Position numbers and translations under genes: made by a program. From contig NZ_CP157428.1 of assembly GCF_041021895.1 (NCBI RefSeq), positions 3,410,001-3,474,000 of the forward strand: a stretch of DNA of 64,000 nt. Reading direction: 5' to 3'. This stretch comes from Acinetobacter sp. XH1741. Its GTDB lineage: Bacteria; Pseudomonadota; Gammaproteobacteria; Pseudomonadales; Moraxellaceae. Below the pieces are notes generated by a model. The model was not told the DNA's origin. It searched no databases and worked only from the letters and a program-made list of their open reading frames with translations. Shown here piece by piece: positions 55,362 through 64,000 of the stretch (position 1 is the first letter of the stretch; each line of letters starts with the position of its first letter).

Positions 55362-56669
55362 TTATTTAGGCCACTTTTCATGATAGTCATCAATAATATA
55401 TTCATGGACGTGTACTCCATTGATTCGATGCTGCTGCAAATGCTCATGATCTGGAGGTAAATCATCATGACTGTGGGGTAAAAGAGCCTCATCCTGTGAT
55501 GGCCACAAACGCATTGCAAGTAATAAAGAAATCGTTGCAATCACTGCCATCGGTATAAAAGTTTGTAATGTTCCTATGTTAGTAGTGAGCCATCCAACCA
55601 AGGGATAAGTCACTAACCAGCAAGCATGTGAAAACGCAAATTGCGCTGCGAATAGAGAGGTCCTACTCTCACTCGATGCAGATTTTCGAATCAAACGGCC
55701 TGTAGGTGTTTGTGAAACAGAATATCCAATACCAAGCACAAACCAAAGTACAAGCAAACCATTATAAGATGTAATGAAATAACCACTTAACAGCCCAATT
55801 ACAAGAATTGTTGTTCCCGTCAACATCACTGATCGATCTGGGAACTTATCCAATATCTTAGGCAAAATGAAAGCCGAAAGCATTGAACCAAATCCAAATA
55901 AACCAAAAGCCCAAGTAGTCGCATTTTCAGTTAGCTTAAATGTCGATTGAACCAATACCACGGTATTTACAATCACTACAGCGCTTGCTGACGCAATTGC
56001 TAAATTGAGAGCAAGCAATGCTTTAAGTCTAGGCGTATTAAAATAAATTTTAGCTCCCTGCTTAATACGGCTATAAACACCTCTAAACGCAGGTACTTTG
56101 GCAACTGGTAATTTCGCACTTACCACAAACAAAGCAGAACCGATAAAACCTAATACCGTTCCCAAAAATAAGTTGTGATAACTCATCAAAGTTAATAAAA
56201 ATGCCGCGAGCATCGGACTAATAATATTTTCTAAATCATAGGCCAATCGTGATAATGATAGCGCATTGGTATAGTCTTTTTCTTCAGGTAAAACATCTGG
56301 AATCATTGCCTGAAATGTTGGTGTAAATGCAGCAGAAGCAGATTGCAAAATAAAAATGAGAATATAAATTTGCCAAATTTGTGTCACAAACGGTAGACAC
56401 AATGCTGTTAATGCTCGAATAACATCTAGCCCAACCAATACTTTTTTTCTTGGTAATCGCTCAGCAAATGCAGATGCTATAGGCGCTACACCGATATAAG
56501 CAATCATCTTAATTGCCAATGCAATACCAAGAACTTGGGCTGCTTCCCCCTTTGCAATATCGTACGCCTGTAAAGCTAGGGCGATTGTGATTAACCCCGT
56601 TCCGATTAGCGCTATTACTTGGGCCAAAAACAAATGCCGATATGTTGTGTTTTTTAGTACTTCTAGCAT
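55362..56669 (-). CDS. NreB-like MFS exporter with His-rich tail
   Basis: This 435-residue major-facilitator transporter has about twelve membrane helices. It has RLPRKKVLVGLD after helix II, EKDYTNALSLSRLAYDLENIISP and FSTF-type mid-region helices. The C-terminal tail of about 45 residues holds many His and acidic residues (HSHDDLPPDHEHLQQHR). This build is known in NreB/NrsD nickel exporters, in which the tail buffers metal. The location between a DmeF/RcnR pair and a CzcCBA set fits nickel/cobalt export. The substrate is inferred. Confidence 0.8.
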   Translation of the reverse strand: MLEVLKNTTYRHLFLAQVIALIGTGLITIALALQAYDIAKGEAAQVLGIALAIKMIAYIGVAPIASAFAERLPRKKVLVGLDVIRALTALCLPFVTQIWQIYILIFILQSASAAFTPTFQAMIPDVLPEEKDYTNALSLSRLAYDLENIISPMLAAFLLTLMSYHNLFLGTVLGFIGSALFVVSAKLPVAKVPAFRGVYSRIKQGAKIYFNTPRLKALLALNLAIASASAVVIVNTVVLVQSTFKLTENATTWAFGLFGFGSMLSAFILPKILDKFPDRSVMLTGTTILVIGLLSGYFITSYNGLLVLWFVLGIGYSVSQTPTGRLIRKSASSESRTSLFAAQFAFSHACWLVTYPLVGWLTTNIGTLQTFIPMAVIATISLLLAMRLWPSQDEALLPHSHDDLPPDHEHLQQHRINGVHVHEYIIDDYHEKWPK

Positions 56670-56709
56670 CTTATGGATTCCTTTTAGAACCTGACTTCTT
56701 TAGCAATTG

Positions 56710-56740
56710 AATCTCCTTGGAATATTATTCCAAGGAGATT
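56710..56740 (-). terminator. perfect 14-bp hairpin, candidate terminator
   Basis: AATCTCCTTGGAAT pairs with ATTCCAAGGAGATT around ATT. It lies just downstream of the anchor-protein gene and upstream of the MFS gene. It has no T run, so its strength is uncertain. Confidence 0.5.
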
Positions 56741-56749
56741 GATCAAAAC

Positions 56750-57388
56750 TTAAAAGACTTTCTTCATTTCACTAAACTGCCCTTCTACAAGTAGAGTTAC
56801 AGTCACTGGATTTTCCGTACGGTTACGCCAGAACCAACCATGCTTGCCATCAAAAGCTGCCTTTAAGACACCCTGCTGAGTTGTTTCATTCTTTCCTTTT
56901 CCATAGCCATGATAGAACCCTTTAGGAGCGTTCACTGGATCACCATGGGTATCATAATTAAGACCACCTCCAACAGCTTTCCAGTCAAAGTTGACACTTG
57001 CACTTTGTGGCATCGTCAGTTTCACTTCGGTTGCTTGGCCCGGTTTAAGCTCAATACTAATGCTCTCTTTATTAATAGCAGGCATAATCATTTGAGCATT
57101 ATCAGTTGCCGTTTGAGTCGAAGTTTCTACTGATATTTGTTCAACACTATTCACTGCCTGTGCAGCATTGATACCATTTTCTGACTCTTCAGTTAGTGAT
57201 TGTTTGATTTCTCCCATTTTCGTTAAACCAAGCACTTTACCCATACCTGTCGGATCAATTGCATACTCCGCAGGCATGACACAGGTAACTAGCACAATAA
57301 CGGCACTTACGGCAGCAATTGCTGTTGATTTAATTAACTTTTTTGATGAAGGTAATTCGATATCTTTTGGAATTTCAGCGTTATACAT
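56750..57388 (-). CDS. single-pass membrane anchor protein of metal-resistance clusters
   Basis: This 212-residue protein has a cytoplasmic N-terminus (PKDIELPSSKKLIKS) and one membrane helix (TAIAAVSAVIVLVTCVMPAEY). A linker precedes a C-terminal beta-sandwich-like domain (SISIELKPGQATEVKLTMPQ, then a KGFYHGYGKGK and GKHGWFWRNRTENPVTVTL pattern). Proteins of this build are commonly annotated as transmembrane anchor proteins beside HupE/UreJ-like and Czc genes. No activity is known to me. It follows the HupE-like gene by 11 bases. Confidence 0.65.
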   Translation of the reverse strand: MYNAEIPKDIELPSSKKLIKSTAIAAVSAVIVLVTCVMPAEYAIDPTGMGKVLGLTKMGEIKQSLTEESENGINAAQAVNSVEQISVETSTQTATDNAQMIMPAINKESISIELKPGQATEVKLTMPQSASVNFDWKAVGGGLNYDTHGDPVNAPKGFYHGYGKGKNETTQQGVLKAAFDGKHGWFWRNRTENPVTVTLLVEGQFSEMKKVF

Positions 57389-57399
57389 AATTTAGATCC

Positions 57400-58113
57400 T
57401 TATTGAGTAATGAAGCCAGTAAGTTGATAGCCAACAAGTAAAAAACCGAGGAACATGAGGAAGACATTGCTTTGATAAGCTGTTTTAAAGAAATAAGGTG
57501 TCTTTCTCCAAAACGTCATTAATAACAAGATGATGCACAGAGCCATAAACTGGCCTAATTCAACCCCAATATTGAATGAGATTAAATTTGCCAACAGTCC
57601 ATCACTCGGAACTTCATATTCCTGAATTTTTACTGCGAGTCCAAAACCATGAATCAGACCAAAAATTAAAGTCGCGATTTTCGTGTTTGGTTGAAAACCA
57701 AACCAACGCTGATAAGCCCCCAAGTTATCTAGAGCCTTATAAACAATCGAAAAACCAATGATTGCATCAATGATGTAGGCGTTTATCGAGATATTGTAAT
57801 AAACACCCACCAGCATCGTAATCGAATGCCCAAGTGCAAATAGGCTGACGTACAAGCCGATATCTTTCATTCGGTATAAGAAGAAGATAATGCCAACAAG
57901 AAATAGTAAATGGTCATATCCAGTGACCATATGCTTCGCACCCAAATAGATGAATGGAATCACATGAATGCCATAAATTTCTTGAATATAGCCCTTATCA
58001 CCTTCCGCTACTCCATGAGCAAAAAGTGTAGGGCTTACCAATGTAATGAATAAAGCAAGTAATAGCTTTATGTAAGCACTTAATTTCACAATGTGTGAAG
58101 CAATAATTTGCAT
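57400..58113 (-). CDS. HupE/UreJ family membrane protein
   Basis: This 237-residue protein has an N-terminal signal-like helix ending FAHG, then about six membrane helices with the HupE/UreJ marks. These are GYDHLLFLVG, FALGHSITML, and HGFGLAVKIQEY with FNIGVELGQ. The family transports or senses nickel or cobalt. I chose the ATG at 58111-58113, with GGAG upstream; the TTG at 58122 overlaps the previous gene. It is part of the czc-linked minus-strand run. Confidence 0.8.
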   Translation of the reverse strand: MQIIASHIVKLSAYIKLLLALFITLVSPTLFAHGVAEGDKGYIQEIYGIHVIPFIYLGAKHMVTGYDHLLFLVGIIFFLYRMKDIGLYVSLFALGHSITMLVGVYYNISINAYIIDAIIGFSIVYKALDNLGAYQRWFGFQPNTKIATLIFGLIHGFGLAVKIQEYEVPSDGLLANLISFNIGVELGQFMALCIILLLMTFWRKTPYFFKTAYQSNVFLMFLGFLLVGYQLTGFITQ

Positions 58114-58118
58114 GTATA

Positions 58119-58490
58119 TCAAACTCCAAAATTTAAAATGAATTGAAAATCCATTAACTTTTTGGGCGGTTTAAAAATACGACTCACCATCAGATAAACA
58201 TATTCTTTTGACCAATCTAAAATCGAAATCCCTTTTAAGAGATGAGCTAAAGCGGCCGATTTAAGTACGTCATAGCCAACAAAATGTTCATAGTAATTAT
58301 CTTGGTGACTATGTGAATGTTGTTGGCTTATCTCATGATGGTGAGAGTTAATTGCATCAATTGAAACGTGTCTCTGAAATTCATTTTCAGTTACATGCTC
58401 TTTAAAGTGCAAACATAAAGCGAGACTGATCATGCAGACTAGCAACATCATCACAAATTTGTTTTGTTTATCTCGCAATATATTTGTCAT
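58119..58490 (-). CDS. His-rich single-helix protein of unknown function
   Basis: I do not recognise this 123-residue protein. It has a basic start (MTNILRDKQNKF), one membrane helix (VMMLLVCMISLALCLHF), and then a periplasmic stretch with SHHHEISQQHSHSHQDNYYEH. The C-terminus is hydrophobic and basic. Its position between czcA and the HupE-like gene, 5-12 bases from each, together with the His cluster, suggests a periplasmic metal-binding helper. This is inference. Confidence 0.6.
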   Translation of the reverse strand: MTNILRDKQNKFVMMLLVCMISLALCLHFKEHVTENEFQRHVSIDAINSHHHEISQQHSHSHQDNYYEHFVGYDVLKSAALAHLLKGISILDWSKEYVYLMVSRIFKPPKKLMDFQFILNFGV

Positions 58491-58501
58491 TAAAGATGCC
58501 C

Positions 58502-61500
58502 CTAAACAACCTGTTTAGCAGCTTCGTTTGATTTTCTTGACCTACCTTGGTTAAACCACACATATAAGGTTGGCAAAATAATCAAAGTCAGTAAGGTTGA
58601 TGAAATAATCCCACCAATAACAACAGTTGCAATTGGGCGCTGAACTTCAGAGCCAATGCCTACGTTTAAGGCCATCGGAATAAAACCTAATGAAGCGACT
58701 AAAGCTGTAATCAACACGGGACGGAGTCTTTCCATTGCACCATGTTTCACTGCATCAATGACACTTTCACCTTGAACTCTAAGTCGCTGAATGGCTGAAA
58801 CAAGAACCAAACCATTCAGCACAGCAACACCCGATAAGGCAATGAAACCCACAGCCGCAGAAATTGAGAATGGAATATCACGTAGTGCTAAAGCAATCAC
58901 ACCACCTGTTAGTGCAAATGGCACACCTGTGAATACCAAGATACTGTTTCTAACATTACCTAAAGCCATATAGATCATGGCAAAGATCAGAATTAAAGCA
59001 ATCGGTACTACAACCATAAGACGATTTGAAGCAGATTCCATTTGCTCAAACGTACCGCCCCAAGTCAGCCAATAACCATCTGGTAATTTAAAATCAGCAT
59101 TCAGCTTAGATTGTGCTTCTGAAATGTAACTACCAATATCAGTTCCACGAACATTTGCTGTAATGACGATACGCCGTTTACCATTTTCGCGAGAAATCTG
59201 GTTTGGTCCTTGAACGTTTTTTAACTCGATCAATTCTGATAAAAGAACACTCGAACCATCAGCTAAGCTCACAGGAATCTGATACAGCTTTTCTAGATCT
59301 GTTACCGAGTTTTGATCCATACGTACCACAATGTCGAACTTTCGATCTCCTTCAAACACCTTACCTACTGTCTCACCTGTGATTAGGCTAGAAACCTGTT
59401 TTTGTACATCCTCTGCATCAAGCCCATAGTTGGCAATCATGTCTTTTTTCAGCTCAACAGAAACCATGGGTAAACCAGACATCTGTTCGACTTTAAGATC
59501 AGCAGTACCTTTGACTCCCTCTAAAATCTTAGCGGCAGCGTTTGCTGATTCAAGCAACTGCTCTAAATCATCACCATAAATTTTTACGGCAACATCTGTT
59601 CGGACACCTGAAATAAGTTCGTTAAAACGCATTTGAATCGGCTGTGTAAACTCATAATTGTTTCCATATACGCCTTTAGATACGCGTTCAATTTCAGCAA
59701 CAACCGCAGACTTTTCCTTATCAGGATTAGGCCACTGACTACGAGGTTTCAGCATGACAAAGTTATCTGCTACGTTAGGTGGAACAGGATCAGTCGCAAT
59801 TTCAGCAGTCCCCACTTTGGCAAAAATAGTCTGAACTTCTGGAATTTTCTTAATCTCTTTTTCTAACGTGTATTGCATTTCAATTGCTTGAGTCAACGAC
59901 GTACCAGGGATACGCAAGGCATGTAGTGCTACATCTCCCTCATCCAAGGAAGGTATAAACTCTGAGCCTAAACGAGTCGAAAGACTTGCACTAAAAACAA
60001 AGAAAATAGAGACAAAAGCGATTAGCAAATATCTGTGATTTAAAGACCAATCTAGAATTGGGTTATAAAATCTTTTGATGCCATGGACGATTTTTGACTC
60101 TTCTTCTTTAATTTCACCAGTAGTGACCAATGCCACCATTGCAGGGACAAACGTAATTGAAAGAATCATTGCTGCCACTAAAGCCATAACCACTGTTGCA
60201 GCCATTGGTGTAAACATCTTTCCTTCAACACCAGTCAGAGTCATTACAGGTAGATACACCAAGATAATGATCAATTGACCATAGAGAATCGCTTTGCGGG
60301 ATTCTTTAGTCGCCTCAAACACAGTCGTAAAGCGTTCTTGCCTTGTTAAAACTCGCCCAAGCTCTTTTTGTTTAATTGCCAACTTTGCTAAGGAGGCCTC
60401 AACAATTACAACAGCACCATCTACAATAATCCCGAAATCTAGTGCCCCAAGACTCATAAGGTTTGCACTAATTTTCTGGTTCACCATACCTGTGATTGTC
60501 ATCAGCATGGATAAAGGAATGACCAAAGCGGTAATCAGCGCAGCACGGAAGTGACCAAGAAATACAAACAGAACAACGATTACCAGAATCGCACCTTCTA
60601 AAAGATTCTTTTTCACCGTCTGTATCGTTGCATCAACCAAAGTTGTACGGTTATAGACAGCTTTTGCTTCCACACCTTCTGGTAATGATTTTTGAACCTG
60701 TTGTAGCTTTTGATCAACAGCGTGAGCAACATTTCGTGAGTTCTCACCAATAAGCATGAATGCTGTACCCAGTACAATTTCTTGCCCATCTTTAGTTGCA
60801 GCACCTGTACGTAATTCGTGACCAATAGATATTTTGGCAACATCTTTCAATCTGAGGATATAACCATTGCTCGTCGTAATCGGGATATTCTGGACTTGCT
60901 CAATCGAGTTAATTTGAGAATCAGAACGAATTAAATACTGTTCACCATTTTTCTCAATATACCCCGAGCCTTTATTCATGCTGTTCTTAGAGATAGCCTC
61001 TAAAATTGTCTTCTGATCCAGCCCTATGCTACGTAAATAAGCATAATCAGGTTGAACTACAAATTGTTTGAGATAACCACCAATGGTATTGATTTCATTA
61101 ACACCCTCTACATTTCGAAGCTGAGGTTTAATCACCCAGTCTTGTAAGGTGCGTAATTCCGTTGGTGAAAGTGGATTAGGATTGTTCTTGGCATTTTCAA
61201 CGGTATACATGAAGATTTCGCCAAGTCCTGTAGAAACAGGCCCCATAGAAGTTGCAATTCCAACGGGAAGATTTGGTGTCACTCCTTGTAGCTTCTCATT
61301 GACTAATTGTCGGGCAAAATAAATATCCGTCCCTTCTTTGAAAATTGCCGTTACTTGAGATAGACCATATCGAGATACGGAGCGTGTATAGTCTAAATTT
61401 GGAATACCTGCCAAAGCAGTTTCAATGGGATAGGTCACTTGAGACTCCATCTCCATTGGAGAGAGTCCTTGAGCTTCACTATTAATCTGGACTTGTACAT

Positions 61501-61630
61501 TCGTAATATCAGGGACTGCATCAATCGGTAACTTGAAATAGTTATAAACCCCTAATGCACCAACAAATAAAAATACGATAAGTACAAGCCAACGATTCTT
61601 AATCGAGAGCTTAACAATCTGGTCAAACAT
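58502..61630 (-). CDS. czcA: heavy-metal RND pump, CzcA-type
   Basis: This 1042-residue HME-RND transporter has twelve membrane helices. Family marks: YFKLPIDAVPDITNVQVQIN at the N-terminus, the TM4 motif DFGIIVDGAVVIVE that defines metal pumps, and GFIALSGVAVLNGLV. It exports divalent cations from the periplasm or cytoplasm using protons. CnrA/NccA (Ni/Co) and CzcA (Co/Zn/Cd) share this pattern and cannot be told apart by eye. The nearby RcnR-like repressor and the NreB-like and HupE-like proteins favour Ni/Co. It is 14 bases after czcB. Confidence 0.9.
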   Translation of the reverse strand: MFDQIVKLSIKNRWLVLIVFLFVGALGVYNYFKLPIDAVPDITNVQVQINSEAQGLSPMEMESQVTYPIETALAGIPNLDYTRSVSRYGLSQVTAIFKEGTDIYFARQLVNEKLQGVTPNLPVGIATSMGPVSTGLGEIFMYTVENAKNNPNPLSPTELRTLQDWVIKPQLRNVEGVNEINTIGGYLKQFVVQPDYAYLRSIGLDQKTILEAISKNSMNKGSGYIEKNGEQYLIRSDSQINSIEQVQNIPITTSNGYILRLKDVAKISIGHELRTGAATKDGQEIVLGTAFMLIGENSRNVAHAVDQKLQQVQKSLPEGVEAKAVYNRTTLVDATIQTVKKNLLEGAILVIVVLFVFLGHFRAALITALVIPLSMLMTITGMVNQKISANLMSLGALDFGIIVDGAVVIVEASLAKLAIKQKELGRVLTRQERFTTVFEATKESRKAILYGQLIIILVYLPVMTLTGVEGKMFTPMAATVVMALVAAMILSITFVPAMVALVTTGEIKEEESKIVHGIKRFYNPILDWSLNHRYLLIAFVSIFFVFSASLSTRLGSEFIPSLDEGDVALHALRIPGTSLTQAIEMQYTLEKEIKKIPEVQTIFAKVGTAEIATDPVPPNVADNFVMLKPRSQWPNPDKEKSAVVAEIERVSKGVYGNNYEFTQPIQMRFNELISGVRTDVAVKIYGDDLEQLLESANAAAKILEGVKGTADLKVEQMSGLPMVSVELKKDMIANYGLDAEDVQKQVSSLITGETVGKVFEGDRKFDIVVRMDQNSVTDLEKLYQIPVSLADGSSVLLSELIELKNVQGPNQISRENGKRRIVITANVRGTDIGSYISEAQSKLNADFKLPDGYWLTWGGTFEQMESASNRLMVVVPIALILIFAMIYMALGNVRNSILVFTGVPFALTGGVIALALRDIPFSISAAVGFIALSGVAVLNGLVLVSAIQRLRVQGESVIDAVKHGAMERLRPVLITALVASLGFIPMALNVGIGSEVQRPIATVVIGGIISSTLLTLIILPTLYVWFNQGRSRKSNEAAKQVV

Positions 61631-61644
61631 AGTCGCTACTCCCC

Positions 61645-63120
61645 TTAGTGGTCATGAGTAGCGCCAGATTTCCCTAGCTCTGCTTTTAAAAGATATGAAT
61701 TTCCAGCGGCATAAACCTGTCCTACGCGTAATCCAGATTTAACTTCCACATACCCATTGTACTTTTCACCAAGCTCCAGAGGCCTAGCTTCAAAATCATT
61801 GCCAACACGAATGAATACAACATCCCAATCACGGAAGCTCTGTAGAGCATCTTCACGCACAACCATCGGCTTCAAACTTTGATTTTCAAAAATTTGGGCC
61901 GTGATTAACTGTCCTGAGCGCCACTTAAACTGGTTTGGTACTTCAATAAAGACCTGTGCTGTACGTGTCTTTGGATCAATGACATCACTGATATATTTAA
62001 TTCGTCCTAAAGCTTCTTCTGTATCCACAGGGCTTTGAGGTTTAACTTTAACCTTATTGTTAGGATTTATAGCATTTAGCCTGTCAGCGGGAACATTAAC
62101 AACTGCTAAAAGTTGAGAAGTATTTGCGATTTTAAAAATAGGTGTTGAAGAACTTACATTTGATCCAACAGCACCAAGGACTTCTAATATTGTTCCAGAC
62201 ATTGCAGCACGAACTTCAACAGTACCATTACTAGAACCACCATAAGAGTTGATTAAGTTATTCAACTCATTTGCACGAGTTTGTGCTGCGTCAAAGTCTC
62301 GTTTTGCTGAAATATAATCAATTTCAGGTGATACACGCTTTTGCCATAGCGCTCGTTCCTGTTCCATTTTTTGACGAGCAAACTGTAGGCTGTCCAAAGC
62401 AACTTTACGATCGGCATTCAAACGAATTACATCTTGGCTTTGAACTACAGCAAGTAAGTCTCCCTGACTCACCTTATCACCTAGATTACGGTAAGTTTTG
62501 ATCAATGTCCCACTGGCTTTAGGCGTAATAAAGCTTTCAAAATTATCAGGAAACTTCAGTTCGCCTTTTAACTCCAAAGCATTTTCAAACATCTTTGATT
62601 CAACTTTTAAAAGCTCTAATCCACTGCTCTTAATACTACTGTCCAACATGGTGACACGGCCTTCCTTCGTATCCCATTTCCAAGTATGCTTTTTCCCTTG
62701 ATAATCAACGTTTATCATCATTAAAAAGGAATGTGGCTCGTAAACAATTTCATTCCCAATTAAGTAATCACTCTCAGGTTGAAATTGAATATTTTGCTCG
62801 GCATCCAAACGTTTGATGTAGATATTTGCTGTTAAGTCTTCAGGTTTAAGTAGTTTATCTTTCAAATACCCATAAACACGGAGGTGTGGTTCCACTCCTT
62901 CCTCAAATATCTTGACCTCAGCAGAGAAATCTCCATCTCGATATAAACGACCACCGTGAGGCCCTTTCTCATCTCCAGCCACAGCTACTTTTTCTTCGGC
63001 GACCTCACCATGTGCGCTCGCTTGTGTTTTATTGCCCGATTTATACCAAGCAATTGCACATAAGACGATAAGTAAGGCAACGACACCAGTTGCAATCAAT
63101 GTATTGGTTTGTTTATTCAT
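61645..63120 (-). CDS. czcB: heavy-metal RND periplasmic adaptor, CzcB-type
   Basis: This 491-residue membrane-fusion protein has an N-terminal anchor (LIATGVVALLIVLCAIAWY) and an extra N-terminal domain of about 130 residues (GPHGGRLYRDGDFSAEVKIFEEG). That domain is the CzcB-specific metal-binding extension. Lipoyl halves, an alpha-hairpin and a barrel domain follow. The C-terminal end has a short His tail (GATHDH). It links the pump to the outer-membrane channel. It is 10 bases after czcC and 14 before czcA. Confidence 0.9.
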   Translation of the reverse strand: MNKQTNTLIATGVVALLIVLCAIAWYKSGNKTQASAHGEVAEEKVAVAGDEKGPHGGRLYRDGDFSAEVKIFEEGVEPHLRVYGYLKDKLLKPEDLTANIYIKRLDAEQNIQFQPESDYLIGNEIVYEPHSFLMMINVDYQGKKHTWKWDTKEGRVTMLDSSIKSSGLELLKVESKMFENALELKGELKFPDNFESFITPKASGTLIKTYRNLGDKVSQGDLLAVVQSQDVIRLNADRKVALDSLQFARQKMEQERALWQKRVSPEIDYISAKRDFDAAQTRANELNNLINSYGGSSNGTVEVRAAMSGTILEVLGAVGSNVSSSTPIFKIANTSQLLAVVNVPADRLNAINPNNKVKVKPQSPVDTEEALGRIKYISDVIDPKTRTAQVFIEVPNQFKWRSGQLITAQIFENQSLKPMVVREDALQSFRDWDVVFIRVGNDFEARPLELGEKYNGYVEVKSGLRVGQVYAAGNSYLLKAELGKSGATHDH

Positions 63121-63130
63121 ATTCTTGCCC

Positions 63131-64000
63131 TTATTCTTGATCTAAATGAGTAATGTAGTTACGTTCGACATCTGCAATTTCAGTTTGCAAAGCCAACCAC
63201 ATATCGAATCGAGCAAGATGTTTGTCTAACCAAATTTGCTTAATATTATTGAATTCAAGTAAAGAGTTTTTCCCTGCTTGGTATCCCATTTCAGCAATTC
63301 GGAGACTCTCATTTGTTGCGGGCAAAACCGTTTGATCATATTGCTTAATCGCATCAATCAAGTTGGAAACCTCAATAGCCTTGTTTTCCAATTCAATTTT
63401 AGAATTACGATTCACAAGCACCGACTGTGTTTCTGCTTTCGTATGCTCTGCTTGAGCGATCGCAATATTGCCTTTATTTCGACTAAAAATATTGAGGGGT
63501 ATTGATGTCGAAACCTGAAAGACTTTGTCATTGGTTTCTTGGTAGTTTCTAACCCCTACTCCCAAAGTAATATCTGGTATTGCTTCTTTACGAGCCAACT
63601 CAAACTGAGCTTTTTTCAGCTTTGAACTTAAAGTTGCTTCTTGCTCAGACAAACTTATTTTGTCTGTGAAATTAAAGCTTAGCGGAACCTCCAATGCACT
63701 ACTGGGCAGGTTGGAAGTGAACTTAGAACATAGATTTTTCTGGAACTGAATCTTCTTCACTTCATTTTGATGGCGCAATTTCGACTCAGATGAAAGTGCT
63801 ATGCTTAGTTGAGCATCGGAAGGAATTACTCGCCCGTACTTAAGACGTTCGGAAAGAACGTTAGCTTGTCTGGCATTCAATTTACTCTCAGAAGAATAAA
63901 TTTCAGCACGCTGAGTAGCTACATACCAGTTCGCCATACAGATTCTTAAATCTGCTTTGAGTTCAGCCTGACGCTTTGCTATTTCGAACTGATTACGATC
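63131..64000 (-). CDS. czcC: heavy-metal RND outer-membrane channel, CzcC-type (5' end outside window)
   Basis: The frame is open to the right edge, giving at least 289 residues. The in-frame ATG at 63935-63937 is internal, since the upstream sequence continues as coding. Outer-membrane-factor repeats are visible: KAQFELARKEAIPDITLGVGVRNY, VSTSIPLNIFSRNKGNIAIAQAEHTKAE and EMGYQAGKNSLLEFNNIKQ. It provides the exit duct for the CzcCBA pump. The start and signal peptide lie beyond the window. Confidence 0.85.
   Translation of the reverse strand, partial: DRNQFEIAKRQAELKADLRICMANWYVATQRAEIYSSESKLNARQANVLSERLKYGRVIPSDAQLSIALSSESKLRHQNEVKKIQFQKNLCSKFTSNLPSSALEVPLSFNFTDKISLSEQEATLSSKLKKAQFELARKEAIPDITLGVGVRNYQETNDKVFQVSTSIPLNIFSRNKGNIAIAQAEHTKAETQSVLVNRNSKIELENKAIEVSNLIDAIKQYDQTVLPATNESLRIAEMGYQAGKNSLLEFNNIKQIWLDKHLARFDMWLALQTEIADVERNYITHLDQE

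Overview
The window looks like chromosomal DNA of an Acinetobacter species, probably of the calcoaceticus-baumannii complex. This rests on remembered protein similarity and the AT-rich composition, not on any search. The left part (1-18.1 kb) reads as conserved chromosome: the end of a LysE-type exporter, an alpha/beta hydrolase, the lptM-lysA-dapF group, two tandem CycA-like permeases, radA, a Tim44-like membrane protein, pdxB-epmA, a DUF1232 protein, fdhD with an FdhF/YdeP-type molybdenum oxidoreductase, glycerate kinase, a nitroreductase and a TetR regulator.

From about 18.2 to 29.9 kb the content becomes accessory and more AT-rich. It holds a short ORF resembling the Ash/Icd-like ORFs of P4-type satellites, a stand-alone caspase-like peptidase, two unknown envelope proteins, a TopAI(YjhX)-YjhQ-like toxin-antitoxin pair behind a strong hairpin, and a compact six-gene minus-strand operon. 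That operon encodes a desaturase, an acyltransferase, an asparagine-synthetase-like enzyme, an SRPBCC protein, a TauD-like dioxygenase and a HAD dehalogenase. It looks like a small lipid or amide natural-product pathway that I do not recognise. A near-identical copy of about 60 bp (a terminator plus the last codons of a gene) sits at each edge of the 20.8-29.9 kb block.

From 29.9 to 43.7 kb a Pls/PosA-type single-module NRPS-like protein lies downstream of a complete four-gene RND efflux operon (adaptor, two MdtB/MdtC-like pumps, outer-membrane channel). All five genes are on the minus strand. A divergent NTF2-like gene and its terminator follow.

At about 44.49 kb there is a 14-bp match to what I remember as the 3' end of a tRNA-Ser gene, then the C-terminal remnant of a P4-type integrase. 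I read this as the left edge of a genomic island that runs off the right end of the window. The island carries a coiled-coil TIR protein, chrB-chrA (chromate), and two nearly identical 1280-bp IS3-family elements flanking a secreted alkylsulfatase. It ends with a nickel/cobalt-type metal block: a dmeF-type exporter, an RcnR-like repressor with a textbook operator between them, a tiny YHYH protein, an NreB-like MFS pump with a His-rich tail, an anchor protein, a HupE/UreJ protein, a His-rich small protein, and czcA-czcB-czcC (czcC truncated by the window end). The three layers (inner-membrane exporters, a tripartite RND pump and small His-rich proteins) together suggest cation detoxification under metal-responsive control.

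No rRNA, complete tRNA, CRISPR array or replication origin was seen.
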